A program made the translations under genes and the position numbers. From contig ONKX01000002.1 of assembly GCA_900318555.1 (NCBI GenBank), positions 1-64,000 of the forward strand: DNA of 64,000 bases, read 5' to 3'. Origin of the DNA: an uncultured Prevotellaceae bacterium. GTDB lineage: Bacteria; Bacteroidota; Bacteroidia; Bacteroidales; Bacteroidaceae. Positions 26,974-35,855 of the stretch are shown one piece after another (the first letter of the stretch is position 1; each line of letters opens with the position of its first letter). The notes under the pieces were generated by a model. That model did no database searches, was not told the DNA's origin, and saw only the letters and a program-made list of their open reading frames with translations.

Positions 26974-28908
26974 ATGCTAAAACTTTTCGTTCCAGGCCGT
27001 TTGTGCCTGTTTGGAGAACATACTGACTGGGCGGGCCACTATCGCACGATGAATGCCGACATTCTGCCGGGTGCCTCAATAGTGACGGGTATCGAACAAG
27101 GTATCTATGCCGAAGTGGAGAAATCGACCATCTTCGAGATGCATAGTGATGCTCCGGAGTTGTCTGACGTGTGGCGTGACTTCTCCTGTCGGATGAGTGA
27201 ACAGGAATTGAAACGCGTGGCCAAGTCGGGTTCGTTCTTCAGTTATTGTGCCGGTGTGGCCAGCTACATGCTTGAGTGGTATAAGGTCGGTGGCGTGCGC
27301 ATTCGCATAACCGATATGACGCTGCCTATGAAGAGCGGTCTGTCGTCGAGTGCCGCCATCTGTGTGCTCGTCGCGCGCGCGTTCAATTTATTATATAATC
27401 TCAACCTCAACACGTTGGGTGAGATGAATATTGCCTATCTGGGCGAGTTACGCACGTCGAGTCGTTGCGGACGTCTGGACCAGGCTTGTGCCTTTGGCGT
27501 GAAGCCCAACCTGATGACTTTCGACGGTGATGAGATTGAGGTGAAGCCACTGAACGTGAAAAAGACATTGTACTGGGTGTTTGCTGACCTGTGTGCCGAG
27601 AAGGATACTATCAGGATTCTGTCAGACCTGAACAAGGCCTACCCCTTTGCCTCGACCGAAGCCGAGCAGAACCTGCATAAGGCATTGGGTGAATGGAACC
27701 ACGAGATCGTGGAAAAGGCCATCAAGTATATGGCTTCCGGCGATGCAGAGGCGCTGGGTCAGCTGATGACTCATGCAGAGGAGATGTTCGACCAGCATAT
27801 TGCTCCGATGTCTCCGGCATTGTGGGCTCCGAAGTTGCACGAGGTGTTGCACGACCCGCAGATCCAGCCGATGGTCTGGGGCGGCAAGGGTGTCGGTTCG
27901 CATGGCGACGGTTCCGTGCAGTTCCTGGCACGTAGTGAGGAGGACCAGCAGCGTTTACAGGATTATCTGAATGCGCAGGGCATGAAGGCATATACGCTGA
28001 CGCTGCATCCTGTGCATACCGTCCGTAAGGCCATCATCCCTGTGGCAGGTTTCGGCACGCGCCTCTATCCTGCTACCCGTTCGTTGAAGAAGGATTTCTT
28101 CCCCATTCCCTGTTCCGACGGTATGGTTCGTCCCGTCATCCTGATTCTGCTGGAAGAACTGGTGAAGAGCGGTGTGGAGGAAATCTGTCTGGTGCTTGGT
28201 TCGGAGGAGGAACGCATCCAGTATACCGAATTCTTCGAGCGTCCCCTGAGTGATGACCACTTGAGTAAGTTGAACAAAGAGGCGCAGGAATATGAAAATC
28301 GTATTCTCGATATTGGCAAGCGCCTGCATTACGTCTACCAGCGCGAGAAACGTGGTTTCGGACATGCGGTGTTCCAGGCTGTTGAGTTTACCAATAACGA
28401 GCCCGTACTGTTGCTGTTGGGTGACACGCTTTATCGTAGCCAGTCGAACAAACCCTGTGCCCTGCAGTTGATAGAGCAATATGAGCGTTACAACCGTCTG
28501 ATGGTCAGCATCCATCCTATTCCACTGGCTGAGGTGAGCCATTACGGTATCCTAAGCGGTGTTTGGGAGGACAAGGATCGTACACAGCTGACCGTTTCCG
28601 TGATGCGCGAAAAACCCAAGGCATCGTATGCAGAGGAGTTCCTGGGTGTGCGCAACAAGGAGGGCGAGAAGGAGTATTACTCCGTCTTCGGACAGTATAT
28701 CCTGACGCCAGAGGTATTTGCACAACTCGACGCGGATATCCAGAAAGCCGATGCGGAGGGTGACAATACGCGTGAGATAGAACTGACTGCCGCCCTTGAG
28801 GCTGTTCGCCAGAAGAGCGGCATGATGGGTATCCGACTGAAGGGTACGATGTACGATATGGGTAATCCCACAGCCCTGCGCAACTGCGTGCGGTATTTCT
28901 CGAAGTAA
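26974..28908 (+). CDS. GHMP sugar kinase fused to a sugar-1-phosphate nucleotidyltransferase
   Basis: A 644-residue cytoplasmic two-domain enzyme. Residues 1-345 are a GHMP kinase. FVPGRLCLFGEHTDWAG (residues 4-20) is the galactokinase-like motif 1, LPMKSGLSSSAAICVLVARA (about 117) is the ATP-binding motif 2, and GGKGVGSHGDGSVQF (about 303) is motif 3. Residues 350-644 are a GalU/RmlA-type transferase with RKAIIPVAGFGTRLYPATRS then LKKDFFPIP, and VLLLLGDTLYR. The likely job is to phosphorylate a free sugar at C1 and convert it directly to a nucleotide sugar, a salvage route like that of the fucose enzyme FKP but with the domains in reverse order. The sugar and nucleotide are unknown. I use the ATG at 26974; a TTG at 26953 is the alternative. 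Confidence 0.88.
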   Translation: MLKLFVPGRLCLFGEHTDWAGHYRTMNADILPGASIVTGIEQGIYAEVEKSTIFEMHSDAPELSDVWRDFSCRMSEQELKRVAKSGSFFSYCAGVASYMLEWYKVGGVRIRITDMTLPMKSGLSSSAAICVLVARAFNLLYNLNLNTLGEMNIAYLGELRTSSRCGRLDQACAFGVKPNLMTFDGDEIEVKPLNVKKTLYWVFADLCAEKDTIRILSDLNKAYPFASTEAEQNLHKALGEWNHEIVEKAIKYMASGDAEALGQLMTHAEEMFDQHIAPMSPALWAPKLHEVLHDPQIQPMVWGGKGVGSHGDGSVQFLARSEEDQQRLQDYLNAQGMKAYTLTLHPVHTVRKAIIPVAGFGTRLYPATRSLKKDFFPIPCSDGMVRPVILILLEELVKSGVEEICLVLGSEEERIQYTEFFERPLSDDHLSKLNKEAQEYENRILDIGKRLHYVYQREKRGFGHAVFQAVEFTNNEPVLLLLGDTLYRSQSNKPCALQLIEQYERYNRLMVSIHPIPLAEVSHYGILSGVWEDKDRTQLTVSVMREKPKASYAEEFLGVRNKEGEKEYYSVFGQYILTPEVFAQLDADIQKADAEGDNTREIELTAALEAVRQKSGMMGIRLKGTMYDMGNPTALRNCVRYFSK

Positions 28909-28911
28909 GGA

Positions 28912-29796
28912 TTATCTGACGTATTCCTCTGCGCGACGCATGAGATACTGGCCGTAGTCATTCTTAATCATTGGCTCGGCCAGTTTCTTTAACTGCTCCT
29001 TGCTAATCCAGCCGCGTTTGTAGGCAATCTCCTCAAGACAGGCTACTTTCAGGCCTTGGCGTTTCTCGATGACCTCGATGAACGTTGAGGCTTCGCTAAG
29101 TGAGTCGTGGGTGCCGGTATCCAGCCATGCAAAACCACGCTGGAGCGTCTGTACCAGCAGGTTTTTGTCCTCCAGATACATTTGGTTGACGGTGGTGATC
29201 TCCAGCTCTCCACGTGCTGAGGGTTTGATGTTCTTGGCAATCTCCACCACGCTGTTGGGATAGAAGTAGAGTCCTACGACGGCATAGTTCGACTTGGGCT
29301 TGGCAGGTTTTTCTTCGATGCTCAGACAGTTGCCGTTCTCATCGAACTCTGCCACGCCATAGCGCTCAGGGTCGTTGACGTAATAGCCGAAGACGGTAGC
29401 CTGACCTTTCTCTTCTGCGTTGGCAACGGCCTGCTTCAGCATACCGGTAAAGCCACTACCATAGAAGATGTTGTCGCCAAGGACAAGACAGGCACAGTCG
29501 TTGCCAATGAATTTCTCACCGATGATAAAAGCCTGTGCCAATCCATCGGGAGAGGGTTGTTCGGCATATTCGAAGCGTACGCCCAGGTCAGAACCGTCGC
29601 CCAACAAGCGTTTGAAGGCGGGCAGGTCGTAGGGTGTCGAGATAATGAGAATCTCGCGGATGCCTGCCAGCATCAGCGTCGAGATGGGGTAGTAAATCAT
29701 GGGCTTGTCGAAGATTGGCAGCATCTGCTTCGATACACCCTTTGTGATGGGGTAGAGGCGCGTTCCACTGCCTCCGGCTAATACGATACCTTTCAT
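28912..29796 (-). CDS. rfbA: Glucose-1-phosphate thymidylyltransferase
   Basis: A 294-residue enzyme making dTDP-glucose from dTTP and glucose-1-phosphate, the entry to dTDP-rhamnose. [20 protein letters not shown] (residues 1-20) holds the GxGxRxxP nucleotide motif, followed by [30 protein letters not shown] supplies the metal-binding Asp, and [14 protein letters not shown] is the RmlA allosteric/active-site stretch. Length and all motifs are standard. It ends 3 bp from the convergent kinase-nucleotidyltransferase gene and is separated from rfbD by 18 kb. Confidence 0.95.
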   Translation of the reverse strand: MKGIVLAGGSGTRLYPITKGVSKQMLPIFDKPMIYYPISTLMLAGIREILIISTPYDLPAFKRLLGDGSDLGVRFEYAEQPSPDGLAQAFIIGEKFIGNDCACLVLGDNIFYGSGFTGMLKQAVANAEEKGQATVFGYYVNDPERYGVAEFDENGNCLSIEEKPAKPKSNYAVVGLYFYPNSVVEIAKNIKPSARGELEITTVNQMYLEDKNLLVQTLQRGFAWLDTGTHDSLSEASTFIEVIEKRQGLKVACLEEIAYKRGWISKEQLKKLAEPMIKNDYGQYLMRRAEEYVR

Positions 29797-29828
29797 AATA
29801 TGAACTTTTAGTTTTGACTATTTGATGG

Positions 29829-29836
29829 CAAAGATA
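29829..29836 (-). promoter_or_regulatory. -7 box TATCTTTG for rfbA
   Basis: Minus-strand TATCTTTG, 32 nt upstream of the ATG at 29796. Confidence 0.65.
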
Positions 29837-29878
29837 CAAAATATTCTCTAAACATTTGGTAGATTTCGCAAAAATATC

Positions 29879-29886
29879 TAATTTTG
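29879..29886 (+). promoter_or_regulatory. -7 box TAATTTTG for the EEP-family gene
   Basis: TAATTTTG, 40 nt upstream of the ATG at 29927. The likely transcription unit continues through the two lipase-like genes. Confidence 0.6.
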
Positions 29887-29926
29887 TAGGCGATAATTAA
29901 GATATTTAACAATAAAAGAGTAATAA

Positions 29927-31087
29927 ATGATGAATTATTTACGCGCCTTAACGCTGGTATTACTGGTTTCGTGTATACATGGGATTAGTGCTCAGGAAAG
30001 TGAGCGGTTCAGTGTCGCCACACTGAATATTGATGGTCTTCCTCAGAAGATTTGGTTTGTCAAGGTTAATGCTGACGGTCCTGGCGATGCAGGAACAGCC
30101 CGCATCGGCAAATATCTCTTGAAGAAAAACTACGATATCATTTGTACGCAAGAGGACTTCAATTACCACGAAGTATTGGCCACATGGCTGGAGGATGACT
30201 ATAAACTCGACAATTGGCTTGGTGGAGTGGGCATTGATATTCCCGGCAAGAAGATTGACTTCCTGCACCTGCAGAACGAAGACTTCGATACCGATGGTTT
30301 GGGAGCCTGTTGGAAGAATAACATCACGATGACCAGTACCGAGCGAGTGCTTTGGAACAAAAACTTCGGTAAGTTCAGCCATGCTGCTGACGAGCTGATT
30401 CGCAAGGGTTTCCGTCGTAGTGAACTGACGTTGGCCAACGGTACACGTATCCTTGTCTATAACATGCACATGGATGCTGGCGATTTGGCTGACGAGAAGG
30501 AAGGTGTCGATACGCTTGACCGTGCGGCCCGACTGAGTCAGTGGCAACAGCTCAAGGACGATGTGCTGAACCATCTGGACACACGTCCCATTATTGTTGT
30601 TGGCGACATGAACAGCTACTATTGCCGCGATCAAATCAAGGCCAAGTTCATTGATGCCATCGCCGATTCTGGTAAGGGTACTGCTTCTGACGTATGGGTA
30701 GAACTGGAGAAGGGTGGCAAATACCCTGCTCCCGTGGAAGGCATTGTTGCCTGTGAGGATGACGCCAACATGCTTGAAAGTGGTGAGGTGTTGGATAAGA
30801 TTATCTATATCAATCCTACGACTGGTACAAAGATTAAACCTGTATCGTTTGTCTTCGATACGGAAGGCTACAAACACGATGGCAAGCCGTTGGGCGACCA
30901 CTATCCCGTGGCTGCAACCTTTGAGGTGACAGACCGTAAAACGTCTATTCAGGATGTTGACTTCAACGAGACCAACCAACCCTCTGCTGTTTATTACAAT
31001 ATGAATGGTCAGCGTGTCAGCCAGCCTGTTAATGGTCTGTTTATTGAAAAGAATGGCCAGACAGCTCGCAAGCGTATTATCAAATAA
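29927..31087 (+). CDS. Secreted endonuclease/exonuclease/phosphatase (EEP) family protein
   Basis: A 386-residue exported protein: signal peptide (MMNYLRALTLVLLVSCIHGI, ending near SAQ), then an EEP fold. The fold motifs are VATLNIDGLPQ (Asn at the metal site), IICTQEDFNY (Glu ligand), LVYNMHMDAG (catalytic His region), IIVVGDMNSYY (Asp-x-Asn) and KPLGDHYPV (Asp-His). The set resembles secreted sphingomyelinase-like or nuclease members, so the substrate could be a phosphodiester lipid or nucleic acid. The last 35 residues (YYNMNGQRVSQPVNG then FIEKNGQTARKRIIK) are a C-terminal tail shared with the pectate lyase and GH5 proteins. It is 12 bp upstream of the first lipase-like gene, suggesting an operon of secreted hydrolases. 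Confidence 0.85.
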   Translation: MMNYLRALTLVLLVSCIHGISAQESERFSVATLNIDGLPQKIWFVKVNADGPGDAGTARIGKYLLKKNYDIICTQEDFNYHEVLATWLEDDYKLDNWLGGVGIDIPGKKIDFLHLQNEDFDTDGLGACWKNNITMTSTERVLWNKNFGKFSHAADELIRKGFRRSELTLANGTRILVYNMHMDAGDLADEKEGVDTLDRAARLSQWQQLKDDVLNHLDTRPIIVVGDMNSYYCRDQIKAKFIDAIADSGKGTASDVWVELEKGGKYPAPVEGIVACEDDANMLESGEVLDKIIYINPTTGTKIKPVSFVFDTEGYKHDGKPLGDHYPVAATFEVTDRKTSIQDVDFNETNQPSAVYYNMNGQRVSQPVNGLFIEKNGQTARKRIIK

Positions 31088-31099
31088 ATATCCGATGCT

Positions 31100-32773
31100 A
31101 TGAAGAAAATAGTACTTATGATGCTGTTGATGCTGTCATGTGTCTTGACGACAGAAGCACAGGAAGCATCTTATAAAATCATCATAGAAAAGGATTCTAC
31201 CCTCAAGTATAAGATCAGCGGTATTACGCTGGGCTCGCGTGAGGTGCGCTATATTGTCTACGAATATCAGTCGAAGGATCCAAAGGGCAATCCTGCAACT
31301 ATCAGCGGTGTCATTCTTGCACCATTGGACATTGTCAAAAGAACAGTACCCTCCGATGGTATATTACTCTATAACCATTATACCATATCTGCGCTTGACG
31401 AGGCTCCCTCTTCTGATATAGACAGATTGTCAGGTGCCTTCATTTGTAACCCTTTGAAACCCAATTACGTGCTCGTCATGAGTGACTATATCGGTTTCGG
31501 CTCTTCCAAGGACAAACCTCAGGCCTATCTCTGTGGTGACACCAACGCCCGCAATTCGCTTGACGGATTGTTGGCAGCCAAGGCACTGATGAAGGACAAG
31601 GGCATTCCCGAAGGACGTTTCCTGTTCAACATGGGCTATTCGCAGGGAGGTACAGAGTCGATGTTTGTCGCCAAGTTGTGCGATACGGAGTACAAGGACA
31701 AAGGCATCACCTTCGACAAGACCTTTTCAGGCGGTGGCCCCCTCGACATCGAGAAGGCCTATACTGAGTATGTGCGTATCGGCTATTGTGATTTTGTGGG
31801 CGCCATAGCACAGTTGATTATAGCCTATAATGAGTGGTATGGCTTGGGCCTCGACTACCATGACACTTTCCAGGAACCGCTGGCATCACATGTTCAAGAA
31901 TGGTTCCTCGACAAGAAGCTTCACATGCCGCAGATTACCAAGAATATTGGTACCGATTCGCTTATCCGCATGCTCACACCGACCTATTTTAATGTCGAGA
32001 GTGAGACAGCAAAGGTTCTCCGCAAGATGCTGCGTGAAAAGTCGCTAATGGATACATGGACGAATCCCGATACTACCCGGAAGTACTTCCTCTTACATTC
32101 ACGCCACGACCGCTACGTACCTGTTGAGACAGGGCGTGTCATCATTCCCTGGATGAAGGAAAAAGGCTTCAAACCCAGTATCGTGCCAGGAAAGACCAAT
32201 CTGCAGACCAATACGGTGGTGTTCAAACTCAACCACGACCCAGCGGCCATCGTATGGTTTATACAGACGGCTGTCGCCATCCAGCTTTGGCCTGCACTCT
32301 ACTACGAGGGTGGTCAGAACCGCTATTACCACAACGTGGTGAAGGACCTCAACATCATGAAGGTCATCAAGACGCTGGAGAGCTGGGGCATCGACCTGCG
32401 TAAGATCATCAATATCAAATTGGCTCCTGAGCAGATTGAGGCACATCGTGCCAACAGAGCCGGCATCCTGGCTATGCTCATGAACCTTGTTCCGAGTATC
32501 AAGGACGCGCTGGCCAAGGTTGACCTCACTCCTGAGGATGCCGAGGAGATGCTGGAAGATGCAGGCATAACCGTTGAAGATGTAATGCAGGTGGTTGCTT
32601 ACCTTTTGACGTCACCCTCGTCAGTACAGGAGGCAGACAGTGTGTTGTCTGTCTATCCGTTCAGCGAGGATGTTGAGGCTCCTGTACAACTCATGCAACT
32701 CTACGAGCAGACGCTTGCCGGTTGGTTTATGCTGGGAGGCATCAATGTCGAGTACGAGAAATGGGGATGGTAA
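31100..32773 (+). CDS. Secreted lipase/esterase-like alpha/beta hydrolase, paralogue 1
   Basis: A 557-residue exported protein with signal peptide MKKIVLMMLLMLSCVLTTEA. The alpha/beta-hydrolase nucleophile elbow is FNMGYSQGGTES with Ser at 181. The catalytic His region is probably LHSRHDRYVPVETGR near residue 330, with the Asp in the same segment. The preceding PNYVLVMSDYIGFGSSKD matches secreted lipase (LIP) family proteins. The final 90 residues (KVDLTPEDAEEMLEDAG then YEKWGW at the end) are not part of the usual fold and are shared only with the adjacent paralogue. Substrate unknown. It lies 12 bp after the EEP gene and 18 bp before the paralogue. Confidence 0.8.
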   Translation: MKKIVLMMLLMLSCVLTTEAQEASYKIIIEKDSTLKYKISGITLGSREVRYIVYEYQSKDPKGNPATISGVILAPLDIVKRTVPSDGILLYNHYTISALDEAPSSDIDRLSGAFICNPLKPNYVLVMSDYIGFGSSKDKPQAYLCGDTNARNSLDGLLAAKALMKDKGIPEGRFLFNMGYSQGGTESMFVAKLCDTEYKDKGITFDKTFSGGGPLDIEKAYTEYVRIGYCDFVGAIAQLIIAYNEWYGLGLDYHDTFQEPLASHVQEWFLDKKLHMPQITKNIGTDSLIRMLTPTYFNVESETAKVLRKMLREKSLMDTWTNPDTTRKYFLLHSRHDRYVPVETGRVIIPWMKEKGFKPSIVPGKTNLQTNTVVFKLNHDPAAIVWFIQTAVAIQLWPALYYEGGQNRYYHNVVKDLNIMKVIKTLESWGIDLRKIINIKLAPEQIEAHRANRAGILAMLMNLVPSIKDALAKVDLTPEDAEEMLEDAGITVEDVMQVVAYLLTSPSSVQEADSVLSVYPFSEDVEAPVQLMQLYEQTLAGWFMLGGINVEYEKWGW

Positions 32774-32791
32774 TATAAAAATGAGAAGACA

Positions 32792-34462
32792 ATGAAACGC
32801 TTAATATTATTCCTATTGGTTATTGTCAACGTTGTGTTGACTACTGCAGCTCAGTCTGCAGACTATAAGATTATTTTAGAGAGCGACACGACGGTCAAGA
32901 CTCGTGCTGGTGGAGTCACACTGAGTACGCGTGCCGTGCGCCGCTACGTCTATGAATATCCCTCTAAGGATGCTGACGGCAAGCCTGTCACCATCAGTGG
33001 CGTCATCATGATACCTTCCAACATTGTAGATGGCTCGGCGCCCTGTGATGGTATCTTGCTCTTCAACCGTGCCACGCTGGGCTCGCCCGACGATGCGCCT
33101 TCGACGGGTAATTCAGAACTGATTAACGGACTGATTGTCAATCCGTTGAAGCCTAACTATATCCTCATCATGAGCGATTTCATAGGTTATGGTTCAAGCA
33201 TTGACAAGCCCTCGTTCTACCATAGTGGTGACGTCAATGCACGCAACTCGCTCGACGGTCTGGTGGCAGCACGTAAGTTGCTTACTGACAAGCAGATACC
33301 CATGGGTAAATACCTCTTCAATCTGGGCTTCTCGCAGGGTGGCTCAGAGACGCTCTATGTGGCCAAGTTGCGCGATATGGAATACAAGGATAAGGGTATT
33401 ACCATCACCAAGTCTTTTGCCGGTGGTGGTCCTACCGACTATGTCATAGCCTATAAGGAATATGTCAAGCGCGACTGGTGTGAGGACTGCAAGGACGTCG
33501 TTATGATGCTCATTTCTGCCGTTGAGAACTTACACTTGAATATCGATTATAAGAACTTGTTCAAGGAACCTCTGGCTACTGGTGCAAAGGAGTATATCAA
33601 GACCAAAACGAAGGGTACGCTCAGCGACTATGGTGTTAATATGGAGGACTCGCTGAGTCATCTTATCCAGCCTGCCTATATGGACTTGGAAAGCGATCAG
33701 GCCAAGGCCTTTATGGCAGCATTGGAAAAAATCAACCTCATGAACGGTTGGGACATTGACACCACGCAGCATTACTTCATCGAACACAGCCGTCACGACA
33801 ACTACGTGCCTATCCAGTGTGTACGAGCCATCATTCCCTGGATGAGAGAAAAGGGCTTCACGCCCAGCCTCGTACCTGGAAAGACCAATCTTCAGACCAA
33901 CACGCTGGTGTTTAAGGCCAACCATACTGTGTCGGCCATCATATGGCTCATCCAGACCGTTGCTGCTATTGAGGTTTGGCCCGTACTCTACTACGAGGGT
34001 GGTCAGAACCGCTATTACCACAACGTGGTGAAGGACCTCAACATCATGAAGGTCATCAAGACACTGGAGAGCTGGGGCATCGACCTGCGCAAGATCATCA
34101 AGGGTGACAATGCACCACAGCTGGTAGCATCCCATCGTGCCAACAGATCCGGCGCTCTGGCTGCGATTATGGATTTTATTCCTGGTATCAAGGACGCGCT
34201 GGCAAAGGTAGATCTCACTCCTGAGGATGCCGAGGAAATGCTGGAAGATGCCGGCATAACTCTTGAGGATGTTTTGCAGGTGGCTGCTTACCTTTTCTTG
34301 TCACCTTCTTCAGCACCTTCGTCAGACAGCGTATTGTCTATCTATCCGTTCGACGAGAATGTGGAAGCTCCTGTACAGCTCTTTCAGCTCTACGAGCAGA
34401 CGCTAGCCAACTGGTATATGCAGGGTGGCATCAATGTTGAGTATGAGAAATGGGGATGGTAA
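32792..34462 (+). CDS. Secreted lipase/esterase-like alpha/beta hydrolase, paralogue 2
   Basis: A 556-residue tandem copy of the preceding gene, with signal peptide MKRLILFLLVIVNVVLTTAA. The same architecture is present: NLGFSQGGSETLYVAK with the nucleophile Ser again at residue 181, EHSRHDNYVPIQCVR for the His region, and the same C-terminal 90-residue extension ending INVEYEKWGW. The N-terminal halves have diverged substantially, but the stretch around YYEGGQNRYYHNVVKDLNIM is almost identical even at the DNA level (see findings). The separate substrate range of the two copies cannot be told. This gene probably ends the three-gene hydrolase unit. Confidence 0.8.
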   Translation: MKRLILFLLVIVNVVLTTAAQSADYKIILESDTTVKTRAGGVTLSTRAVRRYVYEYPSKDADGKPVTISGVIMIPSNIVDGSAPCDGILLFNRATLGSPDDAPSTGNSELINGLIVNPLKPNYILIMSDFIGYGSSIDKPSFYHSGDVNARNSLDGLVAARKLLTDKQIPMGKYLFNLGFSQGGSETLYVAKLRDMEYKDKGITITKSFAGGGPTDYVIAYKEYVKRDWCEDCKDVVMMLISAVENLHLNIDYKNLFKEPLATGAKEYIKTKTKGTLSDYGVNMEDSLSHLIQPAYMDLESDQAKAFMAALEKINLMNGWDIDTTQHYFIEHSRHDNYVPIQCVRAIIPWMREKGFTPSLVPGKTNLQTNTLVFKANHTVSAIIWLIQTVAAIEVWPVLYYEGGQNRYYHNVVKDLNIMKVIKTLESWGIDLRKIIKGDNAPQLVASHRANRSGALAAIMDFIPGIKDALAKVDLTPEDAEEMLEDAGITLEDVLQVAAYLFLSPSSAPSSDSVLSIYPFDENVEAPVQLFQLYEQTLANWYMQGGINVEYEKWGW

Positions 34463-34499
34463 ACAATTAGTTATTTAATACAATAGCAAAATATAAGAT

Positions 34500-35114
34500 A
34501 TGGGATTTTTATCAAATTTATTCGGAAAAAAGGAAGGACAACAGAAAGCAGGAGGCATGGAAGACTTCATGACCTTGATTCGTGTATATTTTCAGGCGGT
34601 GATGGCCGCCGACTTGGGCATCACCAATATGGCTGCACTGCCTGACTTGCGCGTGTTCAAGGCTACCCTGAAAGTGCCTACACAAAACAATAAGCTGGGA
34701 TTGGCCGAGAAGACGAAGTGTAAGAAAATGCTGAAAGAACTCTACGGCATGGACGAAGACTTTACGAAGGAAATCGACCAGAGCATCCGCAAGCGTTGCA
34801 AGAAACCACAGGACATCCAGACCTATATGTATCAGTTCTCAGGCTTTACGCAGGACCTGATGATGCTCACGGGCAATCTGATGAAATTCAAGCTCCGTGT
34901 GCCCAGCATCTTCAAGAGCGCCATCCGTACGATGACGGAGAAAACCGTCAACGATATCTTCACGAAGAACGATTTTTCGGACGCTGGCGTCATGAAGACC
35001 GTAGTGGCCATCCGACAGTATGCCCAGAAGCTTGGATTCTCACAGCAGTGGACCACTAATTTTGTGTATAAGGTGGTGATGCTGGCCAAGAAAGAGCCCA
35101 AACCAAAAGAATAA
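34500..35114 (+). CDS. Hypothetical protein (204 aa)
   Basis: Not recognised. A 204-residue soluble protein without a signal peptide. It starts MGFLSNLFGKKEGQQ, a short hydrophobic/Gly start typical of small cytoplasmic proteins that associate with membranes. It is largely helical and Lys-rich (pI clearly basic), ending in KKEPKPKE. No Cys-rich, nucleotide-binding or catalytic motif is visible. It follows the second lipase-like gene by 37 bp on the same strand, but its lack of an export signal suggests an unrelated role. A 7-bp repeat tract and a fresh promoter follow it. Confidence 0.7.
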   Translation: MGFLSNLFGKKEGQQKAGGMEDFMTLIRVYFQAVMAADLGITNMAALPDLRVFKATLKVPTQNNKLGLAEKTKCKKMLKELYGMDEDFTKEIDQSIRKRCKKPQDIQTYMYQFSGFTQDLMMLTGNLMKFKLRVPSIFKSAIRTMTEKTVNDIFTKNDFSDAGVMKTVVAIRQYAQKLGFSQQWTTNFVYKVVMLAKKEPKPKE

Positions 35115-35117
35115 GAG

Positions 35118-35164
35118 TTAAAAATCATTAATTCTCAATTTGACATTTATCAATTGTCAATTAT
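35118..35164. repeat. 7-bp-period tract, TCAATTG/TCAATTA type
   Basis: A degenerate run of 7-bp units (ATTAATT, CTCAATT, TGACATT, TATCAAT, TGTCAAT) of the same sequence type as the tract at 394-442, directly after the stop codon of the 204-aa gene. Confidence 0.6.
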
Positions 35165-35170
35165 ATTTTC

Positions 35171-35178
35171 TACCTTTG
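35171..35178 (+). promoter_or_regulatory. -7 box TACCTTTG for the coiled-coil/zapA/rny unit
   Basis: TACCTTTG, 19 nt upstream of the ATG at 35198. Confidence 0.75.
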
Positions 35179-35197
35179 TGGGATAAAGTGAATAAGT

Positions 35198-35497
35198 ATG
35201 ACCGCTAACGAGAAAGCTTTGGCGACGTTTGAGACGCGCATCCGACAGATGATTCTCCGCTTTCAAGAGTTGAAAAAGGAGAATAAGAGTCTGTATGAGA
35301 TGCTGCAAAAGAACGAACAGGATATGAATCAGTTGCGTCAGAAGTTGGAACAGCAGCAGTCAGACTACAATTCACTGAAAATGGCGAAGATGATTGAGAT
35401 TACCGATGGCGACCTGACAGGAGCCAAGGATCGGTTGTCGAAGTTGATTCGCGATGTCAATAAATGCATTGCTATCCTCAGCGATGAAAATCAATAA
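35198..35497 (+). CDS. Small coiled-coil protein preceding ZapA
   Basis: A 99-residue protein. Residues about 15-65 form an unbroken heptad coiled coil (RFQELKKENKSLYEMLQK, then QDMNQLRQKLEQQQSDYNSL). The C-terminal 35 residues are a conserved-looking globular end (EITDGDLTGAKDRLSKLIRD). Because it sits 12 bp ahead of zapA with the same promoter, a ZapB-like role in Z-ring assembly is reasonable but rests on position and shape only. No membrane segment or signal peptide. Confidence 0.75.
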   Translation: MTANEKALATFETRIRQMILRFQELKKENKSLYEMLQKNEQDMNQLRQKLEQQQSDYNSLKMAKMIEITDGDLTGAKDRLSKLIRDVNKCIAILSDENQ

Positions 35498-35509
35498 GGA
35501 ATTGATGCT

Positions 35510-35818
35510 ATGCCAGAACAGAAAAAGGACAGATTACATATCAGGTTGCACGTCTACGACGAAGAGATAGAGGTCGTCATCAATCGTGAAGATGAAGAGT
35601 ACTATCGCTCTGCAGCCAAGCTCATCACCGAGCGCTACAATGCCTATGCACAGGCGTACAAGGGGCGCAAAAGTGATCATACAGTGGCACTGATGACGTT
35701 AATCGACATCACGCTGATGTATCAGAAAGAGCGTGCCAATAACGATACCTCGCCCTATGATAATGTTCTCGCTAAGTTGACAAGTGAAATCGAGGAAGCC
35801 CTCGGTGATGGAAAGTAG
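35510..35818 (+). CDS. zapA: Cell division protein ZapA
   Basis: A 102-residue cytoplasmic protein with the ZapA layout. A beta-hairpin N-terminal part is IRLHVYDEEIEVVINREDEE. A long helix follows, beginning YYRSAAKLITERYNAYAQAY and including VALMTLIDITLMYQKERAN. ZapA bundles FtsZ filaments at the division site. It lies between a coiled-coil gene and rny, 12 and 37 bp away, an order I regard as usual in Bacteroidota. Confidence 0.85.
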   Translation: MPEQKKDRLHIRLHVYDEEIEVVINREDEEYYRSAAKLITERYNAYAQAYKGRKSDHTVALMTLIDITLMYQKERANNDTSPYDNVLAKLTSEIEEALGDGK

Positions 35819-35855
35819 AGAACATTAACATATATATATAAGACTTAGAACGTTT

